Positions 38,042-46,600 of a stretch of 64,000 nt of DNA are shown here, piece by piece. The notes beneath the pieces were generated by a model. It did not search any database, was not told the origin of the DNA, and saw nothing but the letters and a program-made list of their open reading frames with translations. Origin of the DNA: an uncultured Lachnospiraceae bacterium (lineage in GTDB: Bacteria > Bacillota > Clostridia > Lachnospirales > Lachnospiraceae). Position 1 is the first letter of the stretch, and every line of letters begins with the position of its first letter. The stretch covers positions 62,001-126,000 of the forward strand of contig CAJKGK010000004.1 in assembly GCA_905199445.1 (NCBI GenBank), given 5' to 3'. Both the position numbers and the translations under genes were made by a program.

Positions 38042-38965
38042 ATGTTCAAGTATGCTTATCAGGTTCCGGAAAACAAAAAAATCCGTGTCATTGTCCACAC
38101 AGACTGTAAAAATGAGGCGGATGACCAGTTTGCCCTGGCTCATCATCTGATGACCCCCCAATTCGTTGTCAAAGGTATTATCGCAGGCCATTTTGAGGCC
38201 AACCACAGCGTTTACGGCGTGGAAGAAACCATGGATGCCAGTTACGCTGAAATTCTCAAAGTTTTAAAATTAATGGGTCTTGAAGGTGAGTATCCGGTTT
38301 ATAAGGGGGCCAAAAAAGCCATGCCCGATGAACAGACGCCCGTAGAATCCGAAGGTGTTGATTTCTTAATTGAAGAGGCCATGAAAGACGATCCCCTTCC
38401 TTTATACGCGGTTTTTCAGGGCTGTCTCACAGATCTGGCCAGTGCTTATTTAAAAGAACCTAAAATCGCCCGGCGTATGACCGTTGTATGGATCGGCGGC
38501 GGCCCATATCCATCGGGAGGCTTTGAATTTAACCTGCTTCAGGATATTCATGCAGCCAACGTTGTTTTTGGTTCCGATCTTCCTTTATGGCAGATTCCGG
38601 AAAATGTTTATAAAGCCATGGAAGTCTCCCTTGCCGAACTTCAGTATCGTGTAGCCCCCTGCGGCGACATCGGAAAATATTTATTTGAGCAGATGGTTGA
38701 TTTTAATAACCGTATGACCGCTTATGTGCCATGGCCACATGGAGAAAGCTGGGGTCTGGGCGATCAGGGTACGGTGACCGTGCTTCTGGAAGAAAACAAC
38801 AGAGGCAATTGGGACTGGATACCGGCACCTCAGTTTTCCAAAGAAATGTACTATATTCATAAACAGGAAAACCGGCCCATCCGGGTTTATCACACACTGG
38901 ATTCCCGTTTTACGCTGGAAGACTTCTACTGTAAGCTGGCGCTGAATTTCCCGCCAAAACACTAA
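38042..38965 (+). CDS. Nucleoside hydrolase-like protein
   Basis: A 307-residue protein of the inosine/uridine-preferring nucleoside hydrolase fold. The metal-binding N-terminus reads IVHTDCKNEADDQFALAHH: the classic DTDPGxDD becomes HTD followed by KNEADD with two extra residues, as in a divergent branch of the family. GCLTDLASAYLKEP and VVWIGGGPYPSGGFEFN match the other family segments. These enzymes split N-ribosides into base and ribose; other N- or O-ribosides are conceivable for this branch. AGGAGG lies 9 nt before the ATG at 38042. It is divergent from the isomerase operon and convergent with a PucR-type regulator. Confidence 0.85.
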   Translation: MFKYAYQVPENKKIRVIVHTDCKNEADDQFALAHHLMTPQFVVKGIIAGHFEANHSVYGVEETMDASYAEILKVLKLMGLEGEYPVYKGAKKAMPDEQTPVESEGVDFLIEEAMKDDPLPLYAVFQGCLTDLASAYLKEPKIARRMTVVWIGGGPYPSGGFEFNLLQDIHAANVVFGSDLPLWQIPENVYKAMEVSLAELQYRVAPCGDIGKYLFEQMVDFNNRMTAYVPWPHGESWGLGDQGTVTVLLEENNRGNWDWIPAPQFSKEMYYIHKQENRPIRVYHTLDSRFTLEDFYCKLALNFPPKH

Positions 38966-38974
38966 GATCCGTTA

Positions 38975-39020
38975 AAAATCGGGCGTATGCCAAAACCTAT
39001 TTCAGCATACGCCCGATTTT
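38975..39020. terminator. Bidirectional terminator overlapping the end of the PucR-type gene
   Basis: A perfect 16-bp stem AAAATCGGGCGTATGC (38975-38990) / GCATACGCCCGATTTT (39005-39020) with A/T runs outside. Its right arm is the coding sequence for the last residues of the minus-strand regulator. Confidence 0.9.
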
Positions 39021-40580
39021 CATAGAAACCTCATATTCAAAAAATCTGTCCTCATCTTCCGGGGTGAGATGAATCATTTCACAAATTCTGTTCAATCTGT
39101 AAAAGAAACTGCTTTTATGAATATGGAGCACCGCCGCAGCCCGAAGGGCGTTCCGTCCACATTCAAGATACATACACAGTGTTCTCAAATACTCCGTCCG
39201 GTGTATTTGATCATATTGTTCCAACTGGCGTAAATCCGGATGCACAGCCGCCTGAAGCCACTGCCGCCGTGTAAATCGTTCTCCTTCACCGCCTGGTGTA
39301 CTGTCTGATACAAGGATTTCCATACAATAATCTCCAAAATCCAGAAAGTTTCCGGCCATTCCCCGCTCACGTCCGTATTCAATAAGTTTTCTTGCCTGAG
39401 CATAATACACCGGGGCATCGGTAAGTTTTTCAAATCTGTAGCTAAAAGCCCCAAGAATACGATTCACTGATGTAAACTCCCGAAGTTTTATCCATGTTCC
39501 CTCATCCATGGGAAACAGCCCGTCCCCTGTAAGCAAAACAACAATATCTCCTCTGTAAAAAGCCGCCATACCATTATCCAAAATCGTCAGCAGCTGCTCA
39601 AGGTAATATTGGTTGTTAATATGCCCCAAGGACAAATCTTCAAAAGCAAAGATAAAAATCCAGTGATGCATGCCCGGATGTCGTCCCAGTCCGGCCATTC
39701 TTGCAGACACGTCCGGCACATTTTCCATACTGCCTTCCAGAAGGTCAGACAGAAAATATTCATATTTAAAGCCCGACTTTTCCGTAAAAAAGCTGCTTTT
39801 TTGCATCTCCACGGACAGCATTTTACAAAGAACCTCCGCAAATTCCAGATCTCTTTGGGTAAATGCCCGTCGATCAGACAAAATGCATACATATCCCACA
39901 CAAATATGATGAATACGGATACCGCAGTACATCATATGCATGCCCAGTTCTTCACGCCATGTAATAAATCCGTGAACTTCATTAAAAATCCGTTCAATCA
40001 GCCCTTCCCGGTTCATAGAATCAACGGAGGCGGGCTTCATATACTGACGGCCGCCTCTGATTTCAAAATCCAGTATATTTTCATGTTCCGGATAATTTTC
40101 AAGAATAGAAAAACTGGTATCACACACAACGATGGGGTTTTCAAGATATACAAAGGCAGCTCTGATAATGCCCTCGATCCCGCTGCCCGATTCAAGGGCC
40201 TCAAACATCAATTCTTTATGTTCATTAAACTGGACACAGCTTAAAAGCTCATCCTGCACCAGTTCATACACTGTCATCAGAGAAAATTCCCCGGACAAAA
40301 CCAGTACATTTTTCGGCCAGACCTGGCCATAATCAGGATTTTCCCTATCGGTCGGACCACAGATCAGAGCGCAGCAGTCCTGTGCAGGGCTGTCAGACTG
40401 TCTCCAGGAACCAATGTAGATAATCCCCTGATGTGTCTGCCGACTTTCCGTAAGATTTTCTGTAGATTTTTCAGATGTAAAACGAATATAATTAATTTTA
40501 CACCGCCCGTCATAGGTTCCCCGGACAACTGTATGAAGGCTTCTCTCCAACCGGTGTACAATATCCCTCAGATATGCCAT
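38997..40580 (-). CDS. PucR/CdaR-type transcriptional regulator
   Basis: A 527-residue regulator whose C-terminus has the PucR helix-turn-helix (LRTLCMYLECGRNALRAAAV, LHIHKSSFFYRLNRICEM). The middle (about 130-260) looks like a GAF-type sensory domain (AAFVYLENPIVVCDTSFSIL) followed by a GGDEF-like activator region of the CdaR type. Such proteins control purine, sugar-acid or polyol use. Being next to the nucleoside-hydrolase-like gene and downstream of an AAA+ gene (40-bp gap, same strand), it may control either. AGAAAGG precedes the ATG. Confidence 0.86.
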   Translation of the reverse strand: MAYLRDIVHRLERSLHTVVRGTYDGRCKINYIRFTSEKSTENLTESRQTHQGIIYIGSWRQSDSPAQDCCALICGPTDRENPDYGQVWPKNVLVLSGEFSLMTVYELVQDELLSCVQFNEHKELMFEALESGSGIEGIIRAAFVYLENPIVVCDTSFSILENYPEHENILDFEIRGGRQYMKPASVDSMNREGLIERIFNEVHGFITWREELGMHMMYCGIRIHHICVGYVCILSDRRAFTQRDLEFAEVLCKMLSVEMQKSSFFTEKSGFKYEYFLSDLLEGSMENVPDVSARMAGLGRHPGMHHWIFIFAFEDLSLGHINNQYYLEQLLTILDNGMAAFYRGDIVVLLTGDGLFPMDEGTWIKLREFTSVNRILGAFSYRFEKLTDAPVYYAQARKLIEYGRERGMAGNFLDFGDYCMEILVSDSTPGGEGERFTRRQWLQAAVHPDLRQLEQYDQIHRTEYLRTLCMYLECGRNALRAAAVLHIHKSSFFYRLNRICEMIHLTPEDEDRFFEYEVSMKIGRMLK

Positions 40581-40620
40581 ATTCTATACCTTTCTGCTCC
40601 AATCCTTAGCTTGCATCCAA

Positions 40621-42105
40621 TTATCCCAAAAGACGGCGCACCATCTCCCCATCAAAAATCACAGAAGGCACATGATCTACCTCGATTTGATAAAGCGCAT
40701 TGGCCGCAATATGCTCAGCCGCCTGTTCTAAATCCCGAATACCGCTTGTATGTGCGTGAAGCTTAATAATCTCGTCCAGCGCCTCTGGTGTAATCCCACA
40801 TTCCTCTGTCTCCATTCCCATCCGTCTGAGAACCTTTGGCAGTGCATACTGTGAAAATATAATTTTTTTCTCTTCCGGTGTATAATCCGGAATATCAATC
40901 ACGGCGAATCTGGACATTAACGGTGCGCTGATCTGGCTCTTGTCGTTGGCTGTGGCAATGGGATAAACGCCTACCGTAGGCACCATACATTCCATATAGT
41001 TGTCGGTAAAGCCCAGATTATCCAACAGTGTCAGCAGCACATCCGCCGGATTGCCGCTGCCCTTTCCCGACGAAGCTTTGTCCAGCTCATTAATAATAAA
41101 TACAAGATTCGATGCGCCGGCCATGGAAAAAGCCTCCATAATAATCCCTGGCTTGGCATTGGCATATATACGTGAACTTCCTGTAAGCTGTTCAGGATCA
41201 TTAATAGAACTCATATCCAGGGTTGTCCACGGCAGTTTCAGAATCCGGGCAACCGCATAAGCAATCTGGGACTTTCCGGTTCCCGCAGGTCCCACCAGCA
41301 GCAGGCCATAAGCCGGAAGTGTATGGGTTCTGTTAATCTGAATAATCGTTTCCATGATTCGCTGTTTAACCCGCTCCATGCCATAAAGCTCCTCATCCAG
41401 AATCTGTCTGGCCGCTTTAGGGTCAATCGCCTCAAAATAATTATGCTTCCACTGAATATTCATCATCATGGACAGGGCCCGCTGGGCATGGCGGCGCTCC
41501 TCTGCAGAAACTTCATGAGATCTGGCCACCGCCAGATTTCTTCTGGCCCACAGCCGGATATGATCCGGCATGGTTTTCCCCGCACAGGTTATAAAATCGG
41601 TAATACTTTGAATACTGGTCAGTTTCATGCTGTCTCCGGTCTCATCCTGGTCTTCGTTGTCGCACTCAGCCTCTGGTGCACTGCTGGCCAAAAGGCGCTC
41701 GATCATAAACTGTAAAAACCCATCCTCCGCTGACAGCTTTTTCCCGCCGCCAAAAGCAATTTCCCGAATCCGGTAAACTGCATAGCCTTCACTGCGGTTT
41801 TCGCCGGAAAGGCGCACATTAATATGATTTTCTCCCAGCCAGCGGATTAAACTTACAAAACGGGCATCAATTTTTAAAATACTGGCATCAAAAGTTTCAT
41901 GATCTTCCTTAAATTCAAAGGCCGTAGCCTTCACCGGATTGGTAAAGACACCGCAGGAATGGTGGGGCCACGTCCTGGCGCTGTTATCTAAAAGTAAGAT
42001 CGGCTGCTGGGGTGTCACCTGGGATGCATTGGATTTAAAAATTGTATATGTACATTCAGGTGTAAGTTTAGAATCTGAAGTCCTGCTGAAATCAAAAACC
42101 GGCAT
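40621..42105 (-). CDS. Lon-like AAA+ ATPase without protease domain, altered Walker B
   Basis: A 494-residue protein. Residues 1-220 resemble nothing I know. Residues about 235-494 are a Lon-type AAA+ module: LDEELYGMERVKQRIMETI (Lon: LDEDHYGLEKVKERI), Walker A GPAGTGKS at 272-279, Walker B VFIINE at 335-340, sensor 1 ATAN at 384-387, Arg finger SRF near 399 and sensor 2 SGIRDLEQAAEHI. The Walker B Asp is replaced by Asn (INELDK against LDEIDK in Lon) while the catalytic Glu is kept. The chain ends where the Lon Ser/Lys protease would begin. GGAGGG precedes the ATG. It may be a remodelling ATPase; target unknown. It probably shares an mRNA with the PucR-type gene. Confidence 0.85.
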   Translation of the reverse strand: MPVFDFSRTSDSKLTPECTYTIFKSNASQVTPQQPILLLDNSARTWPHHSCGVFTNPVKATAFEFKEDHETFDASILKIDARFVSLIRWLGENHINVRLSGENRSEGYAVYRIREIAFGGGKKLSAEDGFLQFMIERLLASSAPEAECDNEDQDETGDSMKLTSIQSITDFITCAGKTMPDHIRLWARRNLAVARSHEVSAEERRHAQRALSMMMNIQWKHNYFEAIDPKAARQILDEELYGMERVKQRIMETIIQINRTHTLPAYGLLLVGPAGTGKSQIAYAVARILKLPWTTLDMSSINDPEQLTGSSRIYANAKPGIIMEAFSMAGASNLVFIINELDKASSGKGSGNPADVLLTLLDNLGFTDNYMECMVPTVGVYPIATANDKSQISAPLMSRFAVIDIPDYTPEEKKIIFSQYALPKVLRRMGMETEECGITPEALDEIIKLHAHTSGIRDLEQAAEHIAANALYQIEVDHVPSVIFDGEMVRRLLG

Positions 42106-42347
42106 ATTTATCCCTCCAAATTTATCATGCTTATTTATCTTTCTGACTGATGACGATTTTTACTGATTTTAAGTTTATCATGGATCATTCAGATGAACAA
42201 GTCGTTTATGATTATCATATAGACAAAAGTCTAAATAGACAGCTGCAAACCGCCTTATTTTTTCGTCTTCAGTCGGAAGAAAAATGCGAAAAAAAGGCTT
42301 ATAATCCCAATTATAAAACTGACACTAAAACGAGAGGAGATTTTACC

Positions 42348-44363
42348 ATGGACAAATATCCAAATCTATTTACACCGATGACCATCCGGGGCAAGACTTA
42401 CAAAAACCGTCTCATTGCAGCTCCTACACTTTTTTCTCATGCCGTATATTTTCTTCCTGAAATTGCAGAAAATGTATACCGCATGGTAGAAAATCGTGCC
42501 AAAGGCGGTTTTGCTGCCGTATCTACAGGAGAAATTTCAGTCAATGCCGAGGAGGGCATTACGCTTTTTGTAGAGCGACCAATTGACTTTGTTCACCATG
42601 AGGGACCGGACTTTGAAAAAATGAAGGAATATGCTGACCGCATCAAAAAGCACGGCGCGCTGGCCTATCTGGAATTCTGTCACGAAGGATCCCGCGCGGA
42701 AACAAAACCACCTTATCAGCCCTGGGGACCGGATCATTATATCCGGGAAGACGGCGTCGAGGTTCTGGCCATGACTCCGGAAATGATGAAAAAAGTCTGC
42801 GATGATTTCAGAACCATTTCCCGCTTTGCCAAAGCCTGCGGTTTTGACGGTGTACTTGTCCACGGCGGCCATGGCTTTAATATGCAGCAGTTTATCTCCC
42901 CATGGACCAATCACCGTACCGATGAATTTGGCGGAAGTATGGAAAATCGTGCCCGTTTCCCCAAAATGCTTCTGAACGCCGTGCGTGAAGGTATTGGAAA
43001 AGATATGATTCTGGAACTGAGATTCAGCGCCGAAGATGGTGTTCCCGGCGGTATGACGATCGAAGATACAGTGGAATTCTGTAAAGAAATCGACGGCATG
43101 GCAGATATTATCCATATTTCTAACGGACTGAAATGGGCCGGCAATCAGACACAGACCTTTTCAGACTTTTTTGATGTTCACGGCGTTAATGTAGACTTTG
43201 CCGCCAAAGTTAAGGCTGCCGTAAAAAAATCTAGAGTTGCGGTGATCGGCGGTATCAACAGTCCTCAAATGTGCGAGGACATTATTGCCTCAGGAAAAGC
43301 CGATTTTGTGGAACTGGGCCGTCAGGGATTTGCAGATCCTGAGTTTCCCAATAAGATTCTCAGCGGCAGAGAAGACTATATTCGACGCTGCGTCCGGTGT
43401 TTTCAGTGCTATCCCGGCTTTTGCGAACACAAAACCGATGTCCCTTTATGGGAAAAAGGACTGTCACAGGAGGAAGTGGCCAAAATCTACAGCCCGGCTT
43501 CCATGGGCCGCTGCGCCATTAATCCCAACTCCGGCTTTGGACACTACCCCGACCGTATGCCTGTGCCTGAAGCCAGCCGTCATGTCCTGATTATCGGCGG
43601 CGGTGTTGGCGGTCTGCAGGCAGCCATCACAGCCACACAGCGGGGGCATTCGGTTACCCTCCTGGAAAAAACAGACCGCCTGGGCGGGATTATAAATTTT
43701 ACAGACACCGACGAAGACAAGATTGACCTGAGAAACTTTAAAAATCTTCTGATCCGTGAAGCCAATGAAAGCGGTGCCTGTATCCGTCTGAACACTGAAT
43801 GTACACCGGAAATGATCCAATCCATCAATCCGGATGCTGTCATTATCGCAGTCGGTTCTCACCCCTTTGTTCCGCCAATAAAGGGCATTGAAAATGCCGT
43901 GAATGCCCTGGAGGTTTATTCCAAAATGGATGAGATCGGTCAATCTGTGGTCATGGTGGGCGGCGGACTTGTAGGCTGCGAAGTGGGACTGCATCTGGCC
44001 AGCCACGGCCACAATGTCACTGTGGTAGAAATGCAGAACATGATGGCATTTGAGACTTTTGGCTATTACCGCAATGCCCTGCTGGACGAAATGGACAAGC
44101 GCCACATCCGTCAGCTTCTGGGGGCCAAATGCCTGGAATTTAAACAAGACGGCGTTCTTGTATCTAAGGATAACCAGAAACTTTTTGTTCCTGCAGATAC
44201 CTGCATCTTTTCCATGGGCATGAAGCCAAATTCAGATACAGTGGATGCGCTGAAAAATGCCTGTGCGCAAAGACCGGTTCATGTCATCGGAGACTGCAGT
44301 ATGGCCGGAAAGCTAGGGGATGCTGTCAGAGCAGGCTATATGGCTGCCATGGAAATCCTTTAA
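42348..44363 (+). CDS. Old-yellow-enzyme family oxidoreductase (2,4-dienoyl-CoA/2-enoate reductase type)
   Basis: A 671-residue flavo-iron-sulfur protein. Residues 1-350 are the FMN TIM barrel (LFTPMTIRGKTYKNRLIAAP, HGGHGFNMQQFISPWTNHRT). A Cys cluster (CVRCFQCYPGFC, about 350-362, plus a later Cys) should bind a 4Fe-4S centre. Residues about 405-671 form FAD and NAD(P)H domains (VLIIGGGVGGLQAA and VVMVGGGLVGCEVGLHLA). This is the layout of FadH, 2-enoate reductase and BaiCD-type enzymes, which reduce activated C=C bonds. The ATG at 42348 has GAGAGGAG 6 nt upstream; 66 earlier in-frame codons are judged non-coding. It is divergent from the AAA+ gene. Substrate unknown. Confidence 0.9.
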   Translation: MDKYPNLFTPMTIRGKTYKNRLIAAPTLFSHAVYFLPEIAENVYRMVENRAKGGFAAVSTGEISVNAEEGITLFVERPIDFVHHEGPDFEKMKEYADRIKKHGALAYLEFCHEGSRAETKPPYQPWGPDHYIREDGVEVLAMTPEMMKKVCDDFRTISRFAKACGFDGVLVHGGHGFNMQQFISPWTNHRTDEFGGSMENRARFPKMLLNAVREGIGKDMILELRFSAEDGVPGGMTIEDTVEFCKEIDGMADIIHISNGLKWAGNQTQTFSDFFDVHGVNVDFAAKVKAAVKKSRVAVIGGINSPQMCEDIIASGKADFVELGRQGFADPEFPNKILSGREDYIRRCVRCFQCYPGFCEHKTDVPLWEKGLSQEEVAKIYSPASMGRCAINPNSGFGHYPDRMPVPEASRHVLIIGGGVGGLQAAITATQRGHSVTLLEKTDRLGGIINFTDTDEDKIDLRNFKNLLIREANESGACIRLNTECTPEMIQSINPDAVIIAVGSHPFVPPIKGIENAVNALEVYSKMDEIGQSVVMVGGGLVGCEVGLHLASHGHNVTVVEMQNMMAFETFGYYRNALLDEMDKRHIRQLLGAKCLEFKQDGVLVSKDNQKLFVPADTCIFSMGMKPNSDTVDALKNACAQRPVHVIGDCSMAGKLGDAVRAGYMAAMEIL

Positions 44364-44373
44364 AAACAAAAAA

Positions 44374-44414
44374 TGTGCCTGGGACACTTGGTTTACCCAT
44401 CGTCCCAAGGCACA
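44374..44414. terminator. Bidirectional terminator between convergent genes
   Basis: TGTGCCTGGGAC pairs with GTCCCAAGGCACA with a single bulge; the flanks are A-rich on the left and A/C-rich on the right. It separates the flavoenzyme gene from the convergent ABC permease gene. Confidence 0.7.
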
Positions 44415-44421
44415 AAACCGT

Positions 44422-45048
44422 CTAAAATTCCTTTTTTCTGTAAATACTCAAAGAAACCAAAACAGAAATGCCATACAGTACAGCAATCAGGATCCCGGCT
44501 CCAATTTTCACATATTGAAAAGAAAACGGAAGCGCAGATAAATTTGGCATCATTTTATTTTGTTCTAAAAACAGAATGATACAAAAAGGAATCAGATACA
44601 TCGCCATAAGAAATATTCGCCCCCGCTCAGCCCCCATTTTAAACAGCACCGGAAGAAACAGCGCAATATAAATCATTCCCAATCCCAGAAATTCAATAAT
44701 AAATGTGAGATTCAACACGTTTTCCGGATGAAGCACCGTGACAAGCAAATTGATACCTGTGGCAAGTCCGGCCATGACCCCCAAAAAAGCTGTACAGAAA
44801 ACGTAACGGGAAATCACATAAACATCCCGAGTGGCAGGAAGTGTGTTGGCATAAATATCCCACTTGCACTGTTCATCCGAGCTAAAAAGGTTCACCGGAG
44901 CCAGCATACCAAACAATACAGTGACAATACTGACCATGGAGGCATCTCCGGAATAAATACTGTAAATGCCATAAATCACAACAACAACGCCCATGATCAG
45001 CAGCTGTTTTTTTATGGTATAAAAATCTTTCAGCATTAAGCCGCCCAT
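44422..45048 (-). CDS. ABC-2 type membrane protein of a GntR-controlled exporter
   Basis: A 208-residue membrane protein with about six hydrophobic segments and the DEQCKWDIYANTLPATRDVY region typical of bacitracin/lantibiotic-type ABC-2 permeases (the CKWDxYANTLP motif). It begins immediately after the ATPase stop, so the two are coupled. Together with the GntR-like regulator it forms a YtrABC-like module that responds to cell-envelope stress in related bacteria. Cargo unknown. Confidence 0.82.
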   Translation of the reverse strand: MGGLMLKDFYTIKKQLLIMGVVVVIYGIYSIYSGDASMVSIVTVLFGMLAPVNLFSSDEQCKWDIYANTLPATRDVYVISRYVFCTAFLGVMAGLATGINLLVTVLHPENVLNLTFIIEFLGLGMIYIALFLPVLFKMGAERGRIFLMAMYLIPFCIILFLEQNKMMPNLSALPFSFQYVKIGAGILIAVLYGISVLVSLSIYRKKEF

Positions 45049-45930
45049 TTATTCATCCCCCTTTGTATAATACAGCATGATCTGTTCCAGGCTGACACGC
45101 TCCAGCGGCCATGTCTCCGGCACCCGATGACGCAAAACAAGGGCCTCGGCGCCAAAAGCATTCAGACGGGCGCCTACAATAGCCTCTCTGCGTACACACT
45201 CAAGTTCCTCCCTAGAACATTTTAAAATTCCGTGTCGTTCCAAAAGTTCATCCTTATTTTCTGACAAAAGGATCTGCCCTTTATGGATAAATGTAATATA
45301 ATCGCATATTTTTTCCAGATCACTGAGTATATGTGAGGAAAGAAAAACACTGTGATTCTCATCCTGTATAAATTCCATCAGCTGATCCAGAAGTTCATCT
45401 CTGACAATAGGATCCAGACCGCTGGTCGCCTCATCCAAGATCAGCAGACGAGTATCATGAGACATGGCAACCGCCAGGGAAAGCTTCATTTGCATTCCCC
45501 TGGAATAGTCCTTGACCTTCCGGTCTGCGGGAAGCTTGTACACCTTCAGAAAATTATAAAATCTGTTTTTGTCCCACGTTTTATACATCATTTTCATTAA
45601 TTGCCCCACTTCACCTGCGGTCATCTCTGCCGGAAAATGACATTCATCCAAAACAACACCAATCCATTCCCGTTCACGGCGGCCAAGGGTTTTATGGTTC
45701 TGTCCAAAAACCATGATTTCACCGGAATCCTCATGGACCAAATCCATAATTAATTTTATTGTCGTACTTTTTCCCGCACCGTTTTCTCCAATAAAGCCCA
45801 TAATACTTCCGGCGGGAACATCTATGTTCATATTTTTCAGGGAAAAATTTTTGTATACTTTTGTAACATTGCGAATACTCAAAACAGGATCCGTACCGGA
45901 CACTGCGGCTGTATCAAAAAACGCCTTCAT
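45049..45930 (-). CDS. ABC transporter ATPase of the GntR-controlled exporter
   Basis: A 293-residue ATPase with Walker A GENGAGKST, an unusual signature YSRGMQMKLS, Walker B LLILDEATSGLDP and the C-terminal region of the BcrA/YtrB group. AAAAGGAG precedes the ATG. It lies between the GntR-type regulator gene (62-bp gap) and its membrane partner (no gap), so the three genes form one operon. Confidence 0.92.
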   Translation of the reverse strand: MKAFFDTAAVSGTDPVLSIRNVTKVYKNFSLKNMNIDVPAGSIMGFIGENGAGKSTTIKLIMDLVHEDSGEIMVFGQNHKTLGRREREWIGVVLDECHFPAEMTAGEVGQLMKMMYKTWDKNRFYNFLKVYKLPADRKVKDYSRGMQMKLSLAVAMSHDTRLLILDEATSGLDPIVRDELLDQLMEFIQDENHSVFLSSHILSDLEKICDYITFIHKGQILLSENKDELLERHGILKCSREELECVRREAIVGARLNAFGAEALVLRHRVPETWPLERVSLEQIMLYYTKGDE

Positions 45931-45992
45931 AACCCATTTCTCCTTTTAACACACGCTTCAGGCAATCCAAAGGCTCTATACACCTTTGCTCC

Positions 45993-46373
45993 CTAAGACT
46001 CCTCATCAAAATAAATCATACGCAGCATCTCATCCAGTGCTTCAAAAGAAATCCCCGCACGCCTGGCCTGGTCTGCGGCTGACTTTAAAGAAGCTTCCAT
46101 TTCCCGAAGCTGCTGTTCCTTAATCATTTCCATGTTCTGAGGGGCAATATAGCTTCCTTTCCCGGTATAAGAAACAATAAAACCCTCCCTTTCCAGTTCT
46201 TCATATGCGCGCTTTGTCGTAATCACACTGATACGAAGCTCCTTGGCCAGCAGCCGCATAGAAGGCAGAGCGTCCCCTTCCTTCAATACACCGGCAACAA
46301 TCATATCTCTGATCTGTGTAACAATCTGATCATAGATGGGCTGACCATTGGAATTGCTGATTATAATATTCAT
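45993..46373 (-). CDS. GntR-family regulator (YtrA subfamily)
   Basis: A 126-residue regulator: the N-terminal winged helix (QPIYDQIVTQIRDMIVAGVL, LPSMRLLAKELRISVITTKR) and a short tail without a large effector domain, as in YtrA-type proteins that sit before ABC exporters. The ATG at 46373 has AGAGGTG 5 nt upstream; six earlier codons overlap that site. It probably represses its own operon by binding the palindrome at 46481-46513. Confidence 0.9.
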   Translation of the reverse strand: MNIIISNSNGQPIYDQIVTQIRDMIVAGVLKEGDALPSMRLLAKELRISVITTKRAYEELEREGFIVSYTGKGSYIAPQNMEMIKEQQLREMEASLKSAADQARRAGISFEALDEMLRMIYFDEES

Positions 46374-46480
46374 CGGTTCACCTCTTATCATCCGGTGTAC
46401 ATGCCGGAATCATTATCGTATATACGAAGATCATGGAGTCAAAAGATCTTTTGCCCCCACTGCCAATATATGTGTACATC

Positions 46481-46513
46481 ATATATTGTATATATGTATT
46501 ATATACAATATAT
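46481..46513. promoter_or_regulatory. Palindromic operator of the GntR/ABC operon
   Basis: A perfect inverted repeat with 14-bp arms (46481-46494 and 46500-46513, arm beginning ATATATTGTATAT) and a 5-nt spacer lies about 108 bp before the regulator start. Additional TGTGTAC / ATATGTGT elements flank it. The size fits a dimeric GntR-type site. Confidence 0.7.
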
Positions 46514-46531
46514 ACATATGTGTCAATATAA

Positions 46532-46558
46532 AAAAAGGACATCACCATGTCCCTTTTT
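46532..46558 (-). terminator. Terminator after the HtrA gene
   Basis: On the minus strand AAAAAGGGACAT / ATGTCCTTTTT with a GGTG loop is followed by a T-run (TTTTTTTAT), an intrinsic terminator just downstream of the protease gene. Confidence 0.8.
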
Positions 46559-46600
46559 CTAATCTCTTTTCAAGCTGTTTTTCATTCAGACAATGACCTG

